The translations under genes were made by a program, and so were the position numbers. From Nematostella vectensis (Eukaryota; Cnidaria; Anthozoa; Actiniaria; Edwardsiidae): DNA of 64,000 nt. Shown here in pieces: positions 29,901 through 40,522 of this stretch. The number at the start of each line of letters is the position of its first letter. The first letter of the stretch is position 1. The notes beneath the pieces were generated by a model that was not told where the DNA came from, searched no databases, and was given only the letters and a program-made list of their open reading frames with translations. The stretch covers positions 13,336,566-13,400,565 of the forward strand of contig NC_064035.1 in the NCBI RefSeq assembly GCF_932526225.1, written 5' to 3'.

Positions 29901-32900
29901 GCCACAAAGAACTCTGGAAAAGGAGTGACAAAAGGGTCGCCCCTGGAAGCACCTAGGGACCAGAAGGCACTCAATAACTACTCAAGTCCATGCCATAAAG
30001 CGGTAACCCCCGATATGAAAGTAATCAATTTGGGAAGTCCTCACAATGTCTATGATGATGATTTGGATTTAAGTGAGAGGGTTAAACTGAGGCGAAGAAA
30101 TAGTGCAGTGACTTGGACTGAAAAGTCCCCTTTGACCAATACTCCGAGTAGTAGAAGCAAAAAAAATGTGAACTTATCAAATGAAACTAGAAGGGCAAAG
30201 AAATCTAGGCGATCTGACAATTCGGATAGCTTTCTCTTGTTTTCAAGAAACTCAGATGACGATAAGATTGATATTAAAAACAGTAACATCGAACAAGCTA
30301 ACTTGAAAGAACAAGAAACATGCTCTGAGCTCCCTATTTCCAAAGAAACAAGCAAATGCATGACCCAGCCGTCATTATCTGATTCCCTCACAGCAACTAC
30401 GTCTAATTCAGCGTCTCCTAGCCTCCTTGTGAAGAGCTCTCCACTTCACAAACACACACAGAAAACGCTAGAGAGTGAAGAGAATTGTGGACCTTGTCTT
30501 TCACATTTAGATGCCATCCCACCAAGCTACTCCTCCCCCGAGCTCAGTCACACTTTAATGATCAATCCTCTAGCACATACCACTATCAACTCAATGGTAA
30601 AGCCAAAAAGTAAGCTTGACAGAGCAAATGAACCATACCCAAAGGCAGTAAACAACAGAGTCGGCGATTTCAGTAGCCCCTCCACCGAATACAGCATTTG
30701 TTCAGAGAATAAGCCAAGTGATTTGCTTGATCCTGAAGGGGAAAAAGTGTTTACTCCTGTATCCCCCGCTGGGACACAGGATTGGAATACCCTTGCACAT
30801 AATATAATGCCCACTCCGACCACACCCTGTCTTTTTGCAGAGAGTACAGAGGAACGTGAATCCAACAAAAGTAGTACTACATCAGAGAAACCAGAAAATT
30901 CTGAAAATAAAGTGAGGCCAGGAACGAATGATCTAATGACCAGTGGTAACGAATCTTCATCGCTACAGAAGAAAAATGAACCACCTAAGAGATATGAAGA
31001 CAATATCGTTCACTCCGAGAGTTTAAACACACAGCAAAGTTCGGATCCCCAAAGTATGTCCTTGTTACATGACATCGAAGAAGTTGAGTTATATGACAAA
31101 GAGAGCTTGCCAAAGCTAGCTCCACTGGATGAAGCTTCCCTAAACCGCACAACTGTACATTGCAGTGCTGAAGACAGCGTTATACCTTGCTGTAAAGTAG
31201 ATGATACAAAAAGAAAACAATCAGAGGAAAAGAAATGCAGTTCACCTGAACAATTTGAAAGCATTGGAGACATTATACCGCCTACACCACCTGTTATTGC
31301 CAAGAAACATCCACAATTAAAGGCCAAATGTGCAGAGAGTTGTCACCAAAGGGTGCATCCAGTTACTAACACTTGTGACATTGACGAATGCAAGAACGAG
31401 CCATTTGGCGAAAATGAACTTGTTAAAACGTATAATGATACCAATAGTGGATCTTGTAAGAATAGCGGAGATGAAATGCAAAATAGTCGCCAACGCTCTT
31501 CAAGTAACAAAGGATCACTTGAACTTGATTCAAATGGGCTTGAATCAACAGAGACTCAAATGAAACATTTTATGAATAAAGAAATAATGCCAGACGAAGT
31601 ATGCCAAACTAAAGAACCTGATTTGAAACGGAGGAGAATAGAACCTGTGATCTTAGATAGTGACGCGGGAGAGTCAGATGACGACATGCTGATGAAGTCG
31701 GTCTTTCTATCAAAGGACGAACCTGCTGAGAAAAGACAAGATGAACGTGAGAATGGTATTTGTGCCACTACAATGGGTAATCACTCTAGGAGGTCGTGCT
31801 CTAAGGGCCAAAAGGACCCATCAGACCACAGTGCAGACAATACGCCAGCTTATTTAATGAACAGACAACAGCGAAGCGAGGAATGTGATTTTCAATATGC
31901 AGTAGAAAAAGAAGAAAAATATAAACATGATAAAGTAATAACAACAGAAACGTTTCATGGAAAGAAACACGAAGGCGTTAAAGAGTCAATTTGTCGTCAG
32001 GAAGGAAATGGTAATATACAGTCTACAGATAAGGTCAGGCCTACAGGGGATGAATCAGGGCAAGTCTGTCTGGAGAAGACAGGAGACGAACCAAGAAAAT
32101 CCGATCTTAGAAATCTAGCGGAGATTGAGAAGGAAACGCAAGCCCACAGACACAAAGAACACGGCCTGCTAGAAGATAGGGATCAAACAAGGCAAGACCA
32201 AGAACGCAGTCTACAAGGGACTGAAGATGAAACAATACAAGAGCAAGAACATAATCTTAGGGGGACTGAAGATAAAACAATGCAAGGCCAAGAACACAAT
32301 CTACGAGAGACTGAAGATAAAACAATGCAAGACCAAGAACACAATCTAAGAGGGACTGAAGATAAAATAATGCACGGCCAAGAACACAATCTAAAAGGGA
32401 CTCAAGATAAAACAATACAATCCCAAAAACACAATCTAAGGGGGACTGAAAATAAAACAATGCAAGGCCAAGAACACAATCTACGAGGGACTGTAGATAA
32501 AACAATACAATTCCAAGAACACAATCTAAGAGGGACTGTAGATAAAACAATACAATTCCAAGAACACAATCTAAGGGGGACTGAAGATAAAACAATACAA
32601 TTCCAAGAACACAATCTACCATACACTGGACTGTCAGGGACAGTGGACGAGACAGTAGACGAAATGGAAGACCTAGAAAGTGTGTGTAAGTACAATATGC
32701 ATCCATAGAGTAAAGCCTCATTCTCTGATTTCTTGTCTTATTATTTTGTGGAGAACCTACAACCGTATTGTTATCTTTCTTTTTTTTCTTTGCATGCAGC
32801 TCAGTATTCCCAAGAAAGTGAGCATCTTGATGCAGGTAAGGCTCTGTGCACCTTTTGGTTGCTACTTACGCAAAAACAAATAGGTCCATATGTAGAGAGA

Positions 32901-35900
32901 AGAGATAATCATTGTCTAGAGAGACGAATTAAACATTTTCTAGAGGGACGAGTTAATCATTGCCTAGAGAGACGAGTTAATCATTGGCTAGAGAGACGAG
33001 TTAGTCATTGGCTAGAGAGACGAGTTAATCATTGGCTAGAGAGACGAGTTAATCATTGGCTAGAGAGACGAGTTAATCATTGGCTAGAGAGACGAGTTAA
33101 TCATTGGCTAGAGAGACGAGTTAATCATTGGCTAGAGGGACGGGTTAATCATTGGCTAGAGGGACGGGTTAATGATTGGCTAGAGAGATGAGTTAATCAT
33201 TGGCTAGAGAGACGAGTTAATCATTGGCTAGAGAGACGAGTTAATCATTGGCTAGAGAGACGATTTAATCATTTTCTAGAGGGACGGGTTAATTATTGGC
33301 TAGAGGGATGGGTTGATCATTGGCTAGAGAGACGAGTTAATCATTGGCTAGAGAGACGATTTAATCATTGGCTAGAGAGACGATTTAATCATTGTCTAGA
33401 GGGACGGGTTAATCATTGGCTAAAGGGACGGGTTAATCATTGGCTAGAGAGACGAGTTAATCATTGGCTAGAGGGACGGGTTAATCATTGGCTAGAGACC
33501 GGTTAATCATTGGCTAGAGAGACGGGTTAATCATTGGCTAGAGAGACGAGTTAATCATTGGCTAGAGGGACGAGTTAATCATTGGCTAGAGAGACGGGTT
33601 AATCATTGGCTAGAGAGACGAGTTAATCATTGGCTAGAGGGACGGGTTAATCATTAGCTAGAGGGACGGGTTAATCATTGGCTAGAGGGACGGGTTAATC
33701 ATTGGCTAGAGGGACTGGTTAATCATTGGCTAGAGAGACGAGTTAATCATTGGCTAGAGAGACGAGTTAATCATTGGCTAGAGAGACGAGTTAATCATTG
33801 GCTAGAGGGACGAGTTAATCATTGGCTAGAGGAACGAGTTAATCATTGGCTAGAGGGACTTGGTTAATCATTGGCTAGAGGGACGGGTTAATCATTGGCT
33901 AGAGAGACGAGTTAATCATTGGCTAGAGGGACTGGTTAATCATTGGCTAGAGAGACGAGTTAATCATTGGCTAGAGTACAGGTTAACCCTCGACTATTTG
34001 ATTCCAGCCTCCTCGCGTCACATGGATAGCACTAGTGCTTCCTCCTTCCTTTCAGATGTTCCCATGGCAACACAGGTATGTTTTGATATATGTATAGGGT
34101 ATTATCGACGTGTTAATCTTTGCAATCTATTTGAATTTTGACAGTATTGGAACTGTCTCATCATCGGAGAACTAAGAATGTGTATGATTGTTTGGACTTC
34201 TGTTACAAGGTATTGAACATTAAGGACACGTCACTATTTATATGTGTATGTTTCTATTTTTAACGACTTTTGTAGGATATTGCAGACAGAAAGGAGCGTG
34301 TAAAAACGGTGGAGCAAGAGATGGCAGAGCTTCGAGCGCTCTTAGATCGTGTTGAGCAGGAAAAACAACAAGTGGAAGACCTGGAATCTACTCAAAGTCA
34401 ACCTGAACACATGGATATTGGCTCAGATGAAGGTATGGCATGCAACTTTCACATTCGCAGCAAACAAAATGTCTTTTAAACAAGAGCAGAAACCACTTTA
34501 CTCATAGCGTTAAATAGAGTTACGATCGAGATGTTGCAGTATGAAGCCCATGACTCAGGGCATTATATAATAGATAATAATAATTATATAATATATAGTT
34601 ACCATGGAAATCATGTTGTGTATGACGTTCACCATTGTATAGTTTATACTTACCACTCGTCTCATACTTTTTTCAGAGGATGAACAGACATCGCTATCCC
34701 TCACGCCGCCACCACCGCTTGCGCAACACAAGGTTACCCACACGGCAGACCTCCCGTCTCCCCTGAAATCAGTGTCTCGCTTTATACGGGACGCCACCTT
34801 CAACGAGCTTGATATCGACTCCGCCGATGCACTCAGGACTACACACTGTACGCCAACATCAGGGGAGAAGCCGTCAAGGGAGGCAGCTTCTTTTGGGAGT
34901 CATTATAACAATCGGGCAAAACCGAAAGAACACAACGCAAAGAATACAGCCCGATCTTTGAAGGACTATTTCAAGCAAGTTAAGCTGGATTCAGTGGAAG
35001 GATGCGCCGACGCTAAGGATACGAGGCGTTTGGAGAGCATAACATCAGCTCTTGCGCTAACGGCCGAAAACAGCGATACGACTGGAAAACCAATACCTGA
35101 TCTGTCTACTAAAAAGAAGAACTCGAAACTAGCGGAAAAAAGAGACGGTAACCCATCGTCAAAAATGGATCTCACAATCGATCCTACAGATGACGAGACA
35201 CCACGTGTTCGTCCAAGAAAACGTTACCCACAGGTGTGTTTGCAGAATACTCCAGAGATTACCTGTCCAAAAGACACAGGCTCTGATGATGAGGTGATTG
35301 TTTCCGAGAACACTCCACCCTCCAGCGTGTCGCGGCACAGGTCCCGGAGCAGGTCACGCCTTGAGATTGTTTCCAAGAAATCGCCTGCCGTTAACGTGTT
35401 GTGTAGTAGTCGCATTGAGTCTCCATCTCAGCAAAGTATTCCTGAAGAGTCTTTGAAGCGCTCCTATGTTTCAAACAATCCCAAAAGTCCTCTCATGGAG
35501 TCTAGCAAACTGCCAATAAAACTCATCCACGATAAAAGCTCGCCGCTAGTCAATAGTAATTCTCAGAACTTTGTAAAACAACCTCCAGCGATCCCCTCCG
35601 GAAAGACAGTTGATGTCGACGTGAAAGAGAAGTCATCACTTTCGAGAAAGGATTTTGAAAACTGCAATAATGTAACGGGAAAAGACAGACAACCTCGAGC
35701 CGTGTCATTTGTCACCACTCGGCTCAATCGCGACTTGATGGTGAGATTTGTTATCTATAGATTAATTACTCCACCGTTACAACTCAAGTTAACTGTGCTG
35801 CATTTTCAGACACAATCAATGGTGAAAAGTGGGTTGGTTGGGTATGTTATCCATTGAGTATGCGTCGCACCACACGCGACTTTGAGTATTTTATAAACTC

Positions 35901-38900
35901 TCCGCAATTGTGAACCGCGTTATAGCTTCGGTTTGGGCCCATTGGTCAACACTACATGGCTTTTAAAAATGCAATGATTGGCCAATCAGGTTACTATCGA
36001 TAGTTGAAACCGTTCGATGATATTTTGCTAAAAAGCCAGACTTTATATATTTGAAAAAAAAATATTTTATTGTAGGGTCAAACACGCAAGCTAGCTCAGA
36101 TGTACGGCGGCCGTGTAGCCAGTGAGTTCAACAAGAAGACCACGCATGTAATCATGGCAACCGGTAGGTGTTACTCCAATGAACAAGGAGACCACGCATG
36201 TAATCATGGCAACCGGTAGGTGCTACTCCAATGAACAAGGAGATGTTGGTGCTGGTCAAGTTTTGCGTGTTTTTTATTACATTTTTCCTTCTCGAAGTGT
36301 ACCTTATTGTCGCGTGTTTTTTTATTACATTTGTCCTTCTCGAAGTGTACCTTATTGTCGCGTGTTTTTTATTACATTTGTCCTTCTCGAAGTGTACCTT
36401 ATTGTCGCGTGTTTTTTATTACATTTGTCCTTCTCGAAGTGTACCTTATTGTCGCGTGTTTTTTATTACATTTTTCCTTCTCGAAGCGTACCTTATTGTC
36501 GCGTGTTTTTTATTACATTTGTCCTTCTCGAAGTGTACCTTATTGTCGCGTGTTTTTTATTACATTTGTCCTTCTCGAAGTGTACCTTATTGTCGCGTGT
36601 TTTTTATTACATTTGTCCTTCTCGAAGTGTACCTTATTCTGCTTAATTTTCGCGCGTACTTAAATTCGCGATTTCAAAAAAAAAAAATTAAAGACTCGCG
36701 AAAAATAGAGACATTGAAATTGAAATTTAATGGATATAGAAAAAGTGATCACAGAGATTGGAGGTTCTGTTGAGATCCCCTTGTAAGGACATATAACGGA
36801 ACCATCGAAAATGGCTCGAGGCTTCAATATATTGGTCTTGTTTTAGTTGTTGGTAAGTCTTTTTTTTTTGTAAAAACGCCTTCGCGAAATTAAAAACACG
36901 CGATATGTTCGGGGAAAGTTTTCGCGAAATTTAAGACGCGCCAAAATAAAGACGTAGTTCTAATGTAGACTGGATTGAATTTTGTAACTTCTAATTCTAT
37001 AGTCCTTCAACTCGTTTATATTTTGTGAAACGCTTAGTTAGGAGCGTCTCATGCCAGACACCAAGTCGGACATCAACGATTAACTTTCCTAGCCACATCG
37101 TCAAAAATCAAAATAAAAGCACTGCCACAACCGGAAGACCAAGACATAACATGTTTCTTGCTTCCAATGTTTTGATTTTCCTATCCACAGATGAGAGGTT
37201 CAGAATCTCGAAAACCAGTTATACCATGAAATATCTAATGGGACTCGCTCTTGGGAAGTGGATTGTGAGCCATCATTGTAGGTCTCATGATAATAACTAT
37301 CAAGCAGTCTTATGTTAACTATCAAATTGTCTTATGTTGACTATCAAGTCGTCTTATATTAACTATCGAATTGTCTTTTGAGAAAAACTTCTTACGATAA
37401 GAAAGTATTATCACGTTAGTTCAGCTCACTGATTTTTATTTTTTCATAACCAAGGGGTGACCGCATGCATCAAGGCTAAAGCACTTCTACCTGAGGTGAG
37501 AGGTGTACTTGGAACACTCATCTCAAATACTTTTTCATGGGAAGCGTAGCTGAATTACAGTCATTTTTTTTGTTGTTTACATAGGAGTTCTTTTTGCGCA
37601 TTTCTATGCGAAATAGGTTATCAGTTCCAAATGAAACTGCAAGCTTTTAAGAACATCTGATCTACTCTAATAAGAACATCTAATCTAAGCATGACGAGAT
37701 AATCAGCTTTGAAAAGAATAATATATGATAATCATTTCTATATATATATATATATTGTAACCATTGCAGATATAGAATTTTACAATATATATATAATATA
37801 TATTGTAACCATTGCAGATATAGAATTTCATCTGGCAGAGCAGCAGGGTCTCTGTAGTTATTGTTTTCTAAGAGTCCTCAAATATTATTAGGTCTTATAG
37901 TAGCTATCAGGAGTAGAATAACTACTTTAAAAAGGTTCAAGATGTGGTAAATTACTTACATCTCAGGACCAGTATGAAGTGAAAGGTGATCATGAACTTG
38001 GACAGTCCCATATACCGAGGGTGGCACGCCAGGCAAGACGCAAGCAGGTAAACTCAACATCATCTTTTTAAGATACCTCTAGGTATATAAGGGAAAATCC
38101 AGGGGAACAAGTCAAGTAATAAAAACTCCACAACACATTTTGTTAGACGATATTCAAGATGAATCTTTAACTTTGCACGACTTGATAATTGGACTTACGT
38201 TACCAAATGTTTCATGCAATGTGACTTGGGGGGGGGGGGGGGGGGGTGGAGGAGGGAGCATCAGAAAACAAATGCACCTTTTTCTTACAGCGTCCTCTGT
38301 TATTGTGTAACTACAATGCTCTTTGTTTGGATGAATTTCATGGCTCAGTCTCTAAAGGTGAGAAGCCACCGTTCTAATATTGCAAATGCTTTTGATTTGA
38401 AAAGATTTCTGTATAATGAATTCCGATTCCTCTCTAGCTCAACTATATCAGCTACTTCATTTCTGTGGTGCGAATATATGCAGCAGCACAGAAGAGCTGA
38501 CTGGATACCAGGATCAGGTGGGTGTGTGCTTATTACGTTTTCTTGGAATTCTATGATACGCGATCTTTGTAGTGAGATTTTGACTTTCTTTTCTGTAAAA
38601 AGTTATGTTGGTAAAACATACTATTCTTGGGCTTCAAGCTGGCATCGTCTTCAATCTTATTTTCTGCTATTGAAGATTTGGAAAATAACTAGTTAGTATC
38701 AACATGGAGCTCAAGACCTAGCCATATGCTGCTGAGGAATATACTTATTGTCAGTAACGGTTATAATCTGCAGCATCCAGATGTAAGGAGTGTATTAATC
38801 ATTGACAAAGAAGACTGCCAATCTTTGGAGGCAATTACAGGTCTGTTTGAGTACTATACTTTATTTCTTTTACATTGGAAAGTAAGGGTAATTGGAAAGT

Positions 38901-40283
38901 AAGTTTAGTTTGCTCTTTCTTACTGAAAAAAGATTTTTGGGGATACTTTCTTTTCTGGCATGTATCAAAAACAGTTTGGGCCCTTGGCATATCAAGCTAG
39001 TGTAACTAGGGTGGTGTGAGAACTAACAATGAATTTATGTTTATGCTCTGAATGAAGGTTTAGCTAGGGTATTGAATATACCTGCCGTCACAGTGGAATG
39101 GGTAACCGACAGTATTGCTAACTTCAGGCAAGTTACCTTTCTTACCTTTTTTGAAGTCAGCTTTGTAAAGCTTATTTTCTAAAGATGTGGAGAAGTGAGC
39201 TGAGACAAAATATGTCTTAGAATTTCACAAAGTCCCTCTCTCTCTCTCTCTGTACACATCGATTTTCACACACGTAAGCTCTTACATCTGTCTCTGCACC
39301 CTTCGATTGCAAAAAGCTGGCTTAGTTGAAGAATAGTGCTTATGAGCAGAACATCATTTAGAATCTTTGAGAAGCCTAAAATATTGATTGATTATTAAAG
39401 AATGTTAAGTAATGCTCCATGTAAGAACTAGGCAACCTAACCGCATATGCAGGCTTGTATGTCAAAAATGCCTTTGTTAATATTTGAAATTTGATTGGTC
39501 AAGACAAAAAATTACAACATAAGTTACACTTAAAACTAAAGGATGACTAACATTTTTTAATATTTGAGTTTTAGGATTTATTAGCATGTGTAATATTACT
39601 AGTGTGGAAATTATGTCAAGAAAAACTATTGTTCTATCTTTTTTTTGATTAGTTCAAAACAGAAAATCTCGGATAAGATATATTAGGGAGCACAAGTTCA
39701 AAATCTTACTATATTCTATATCTTGTGCCTTTGTGTTTATTACAAAAAATATCCTATGTTTTGCCGCAGGACAATGGGACTTTGCCTAGTTCTTGCATGG
39801 ATGGTTACTTAATCACCCACTTCTTTGTTTTTGTTTATCATTGAAAATACAGCAGTTTATTTGCAAGGAAGCTTGAAATAACAATCTACAAAAGTAGTCT
39901 GATATGTTAGTGACAATAGTTTATTGGAAATAGCTTGGTTACTTGCTTGAATTAGCCAATGGAAATAGATGTTTTGTGTGACTTGCCATTAAGCGGGAGC
40001 TTAAAATGGCGGCATGATTGGCCTTCTTTTAGTTGTTTCTTCTTAATTTAAATTAAAAGCAGATTTACATGTCCTGGATAACAAATAAACGTTTGTGTGT
40101 GTGATCATCCCTTGTTCTCAAAAGAAATCATTATTTACTTGAGCGGGAAGTACTTTAATAGGTGATTGCTGTTAAATGCACCATTTAAGACTAAAATATG
40201 TTCTTTTTTCTTTGTATAGTGCTCAGGATTTCGAAGTTTATCATGTGGGCTCTGATGTAGAAAATGCTGGCTGGCAGTTATAG
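26008..40283 (+). CDS. BRCA1: BRCA1 orthologue, complete
   Basis: BRCA1 with BARD1 forms a nuclear ubiquitin ligase acting in homologous recombination and checkpoint control. The 22 coding exons are 26008-26078, 26179-26232, 26805-26983, 27419-27507, 27871-27928, 28354-28405, 29229-29422, 29511-29571, 29699-32685, 32800-32835, 34008-34075, 34276-34432, 34677-35740, 36076-36163, 37191-37277, 37455-37495, 37967-38047, 38291-38357, 38438-38517, 38774-38840, 39058-39127 and 40220-40283. They total 5,715 nt: 1,904 residues plus TAG, close to human BRCA1 (1,863). Domain order is RING (1-65), basic segment, giant disordered exon (253-1249), coiled coil (about 1284-1318), second long exon, BRCT1 (about 1680-1775), BRCT2 (about 1790-1904). 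Exon sizes 54, 88 and 41 bp at matching positions equal human exon sizes as I remember them. The 39128 intron has a GC donor. A tandem CAGCAG acceptor at 29501-29513 allows one codon to be included or skipped. Confidence 0.96.
26347..26574 (+). repeat. 114-bp tandem duplication in BRCA1 intron 2
   Basis: Two copies starting ACCTTTCGAGTAAACGCTTT at 26347 and 26461 differ by only one or two bases (a five- versus four-base A run), so the duplication is recent. Confidence 0.92.
29699..32685 (+). other. Giant central exon of BRCA1 (2,987 bp)
   Basis: This exon encodes about 996 mostly disordered residues rich in S, K, E and N, and corresponds in position and size to human exon 11. It holds acidic patches (DSDAGESDDDML) and basic ones (SRSKKNV, RRAKKSRR). 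Near the C-terminal end is a run of 15-residue repeats. The donor is GTGT followed by GTAAGT. Confidence 0.9.
32200..32630 (+). repeat. Coding 45-bp (15-residue) repeat in BRCA1
   Basis: About nine or ten in-frame copies of a 15-residue unit of the form EHNLRGTEDKTMQGQ occupy roughly residues 1087-1228. Variation is mostly single-base (TMQG, TIQF, IMHG) and all copies keep the frame, so copy number can change without breaking the gene. I know of no such repeat in vertebrate BRCA1. Confidence 0.92.
32900..33983 (+). repeat. 24-bp minisatellite in a BRCA1 intron
   Basis: About 45 copies of GTTAATCATTGGCTAGAGAG followed by ACGA fill the intron between exons 32800-32835 and 34008-34075. The array starts about 65 bp after the donor and ends about 25 bp before the acceptor. 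The unit is a multiple of three and is read as WLERRVNH in the exon frame, so both flanking exons run openly into the array until stop codons inside it. Confidence 0.92.
34276..34432 (+). other. BRCA1 coiled coil (PALB2-binding type)
   Basis: The exon begins DIADRKERVKTVEQEMAELR and continues ALLDRVEQEKQQVEDLE, a heptad-rich helix. QEMAELRALLDRVEQ closely matches the human segment QEMAELEAVLEQHG, through which BRCA1 recruits PALB2 and BRCA2. The phase fits only if exon 34008-34075 joins it directly. It is followed by an acidic linker (MDIGSDEEDEQ). Confidence 0.85.
34677..35740 (+). other. Second long BRCA1 exon before the BRCT domains
   Basis: The 1,064-bp exon encodes about 355 Ser/Lys/Pro-rich residues with many SP and TP sites, including TPPPPLAQHK, DDETPRVRPRKRYPQ and SRSRSRLE. 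It ends in the first strand of BRCT1 (SFVTTRLNRDLM). A segment RSLKDYFKQVKLDS resembles a PCNA-type PIP box only loosely (it lacks the leading Q), so I do not claim one. Confidence 0.85.
36137..36240 (+). repeat. 52-bp duplication of a BRCA1 exon end and its splice donor
   Basis: The last 28 bases of exon 36076-36163 (GACCACGCATGTAATCATGG then CAACCG in part), its donor GTAGGT and the next intron bases (TACTCCAATGAACAAGGA) occur twice, 52 bp apart. The second donor is at 36216. Use of the second donor would add 52 nt and shift the frame, so the first must be used for a full protein. Confidence 0.92.
36262..36645 (+). repeat. 47-bp array in a BRCA1 intron
   Basis: About eight copies of GTGTTTTTTATTACATTTGT followed by CCTTCTCGAAGTGTACCTTATTGTCGC-type sequence (47 bp) lie just downstream of the duplicated donor at 36163-36215. 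The copies are nearly identical. ORFs running through them are repeat artefacts. Confidence 0.9.
37735..37832 (+). repeat. About 55-bp tandem duplication next to a TA microsatellite
   Basis: TATATATTGTAACCATTGCA followed by GATATAGAATTT occurs twice with TA dinucleotide runs between the copies, in the BRCA1 intron before exon 37967. Confidence 0.85.
38291..40283 (+). other. BRCT domain 2 of BRCA1
   Basis: Exons 38291-38357, 38438-38517, 38774-38840, 39058-39127 and 40220-40283 encode RPLLLCNYNALCLDEF, AQLYQLLHFCGANICSSTEE, HPDVRSVLIIDKEDCQ, PAVTVEWVTDSIANFS and a short tail DFEVYHVGSDVENAGWQL. LYQLLHFCGANI matches human LEWMVQLCGASV, and TVEWVTDSI matches TREWVLDSV. The intron after 39127 begins GCAAGT, a GC-AG intron. 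Confidence 0.9.
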
Positions 40284-40368
40284 TAACATAAATAACTTAG
40301 TACTGAAGATAAACTGCAATATCATACAGCAGTCTTTCTTATTTAAAAGAAATGTAATGATAAATAGT

Positions 40369-40400
40369 AATAAAAACATTATGGTACATTTTTATTTATT
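40369..40400. terminator. Facing polyadenylation signals of BRCA1 and the convergent gene
   Basis: AATAAA at 40369-40374 on the plus strand lies about 86 bp after the BRCA1 stop. On the minus strand AATAAA motifs lie at 40391-40396 and 40395-40400, about 123 bp after the stop of the convergent gene. With cleavage 10-30 nt downstream of each signal, the two mRNAs would overlap tail to tail by a few tens of bases. Confidence 0.6.
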
Positions 40401-40522
40401 TTTTTTTATCACAAAGCTTCTACAAAAGGAATAATTTCAGAGAAAAAACAGAATGTTCATAGAGTCAGATGGACTTCTGTTGCCACTGTCATCCCATCAG
40501 ACACAGGTTGCATAGTCATATT

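Larger units (their letters stand above)
35695..38047 (+). other. BRCT domain 1 of BRCA1
   Basis: Exons 36076-36163, 37191-37277, 37455-37495 and 37967-38047, with the end of 34677-35740, encode the first BRCT repeat: YGGRVASEFNKKTTHVIMAT, then YTMKYLMGLALGKWIVSHHW, VTACIKAKALLPEDQYEVKG and GQSHIPRVARQARRKQ. TMKYL carries the lysine equivalent to human K1702 of the phosphoserine pocket. The residue aligned with human R1699 is tyrosine, and serine 1655 appears to be threonine. Confidence 0.9.

Noticed and set aside
32183-32721. Antisense ORFs opposite the BRCA1 15-residue repeat
   Set aside because: They are shadows of the coding repeat, with monotonous Cys/Leu/Val composition.
34145-34209. 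Candidate 65-bp BRCA1 exon with good-looking acceptor and donor
   Set aside because: Including it shifts the frame and gives a stop early in the coiled-coil exon. Joining 34075 directly to 34276 keeps the phase.
34968-35000. PIP-box-like motif in BRCA1 (SLKDYFKQ)
   Set aside because: It lacks the leading glutamine and correct spacing, so a PCNA-binding claim is not supported.
36179-36773. Three overlapping ORFs of 118-180 codons rich in F, I, L and Y
   Set aside because: They are the three frames of a 47-bp intronic tandem array and have no independent support.
38214-38696. 160-codon ORF over the BRCT2 exons
   Set aside because: It reads exon 38438-38517 in the wrong frame. The spliced frame gives LYQLLHFCGANICSS, which matches BRCT2.
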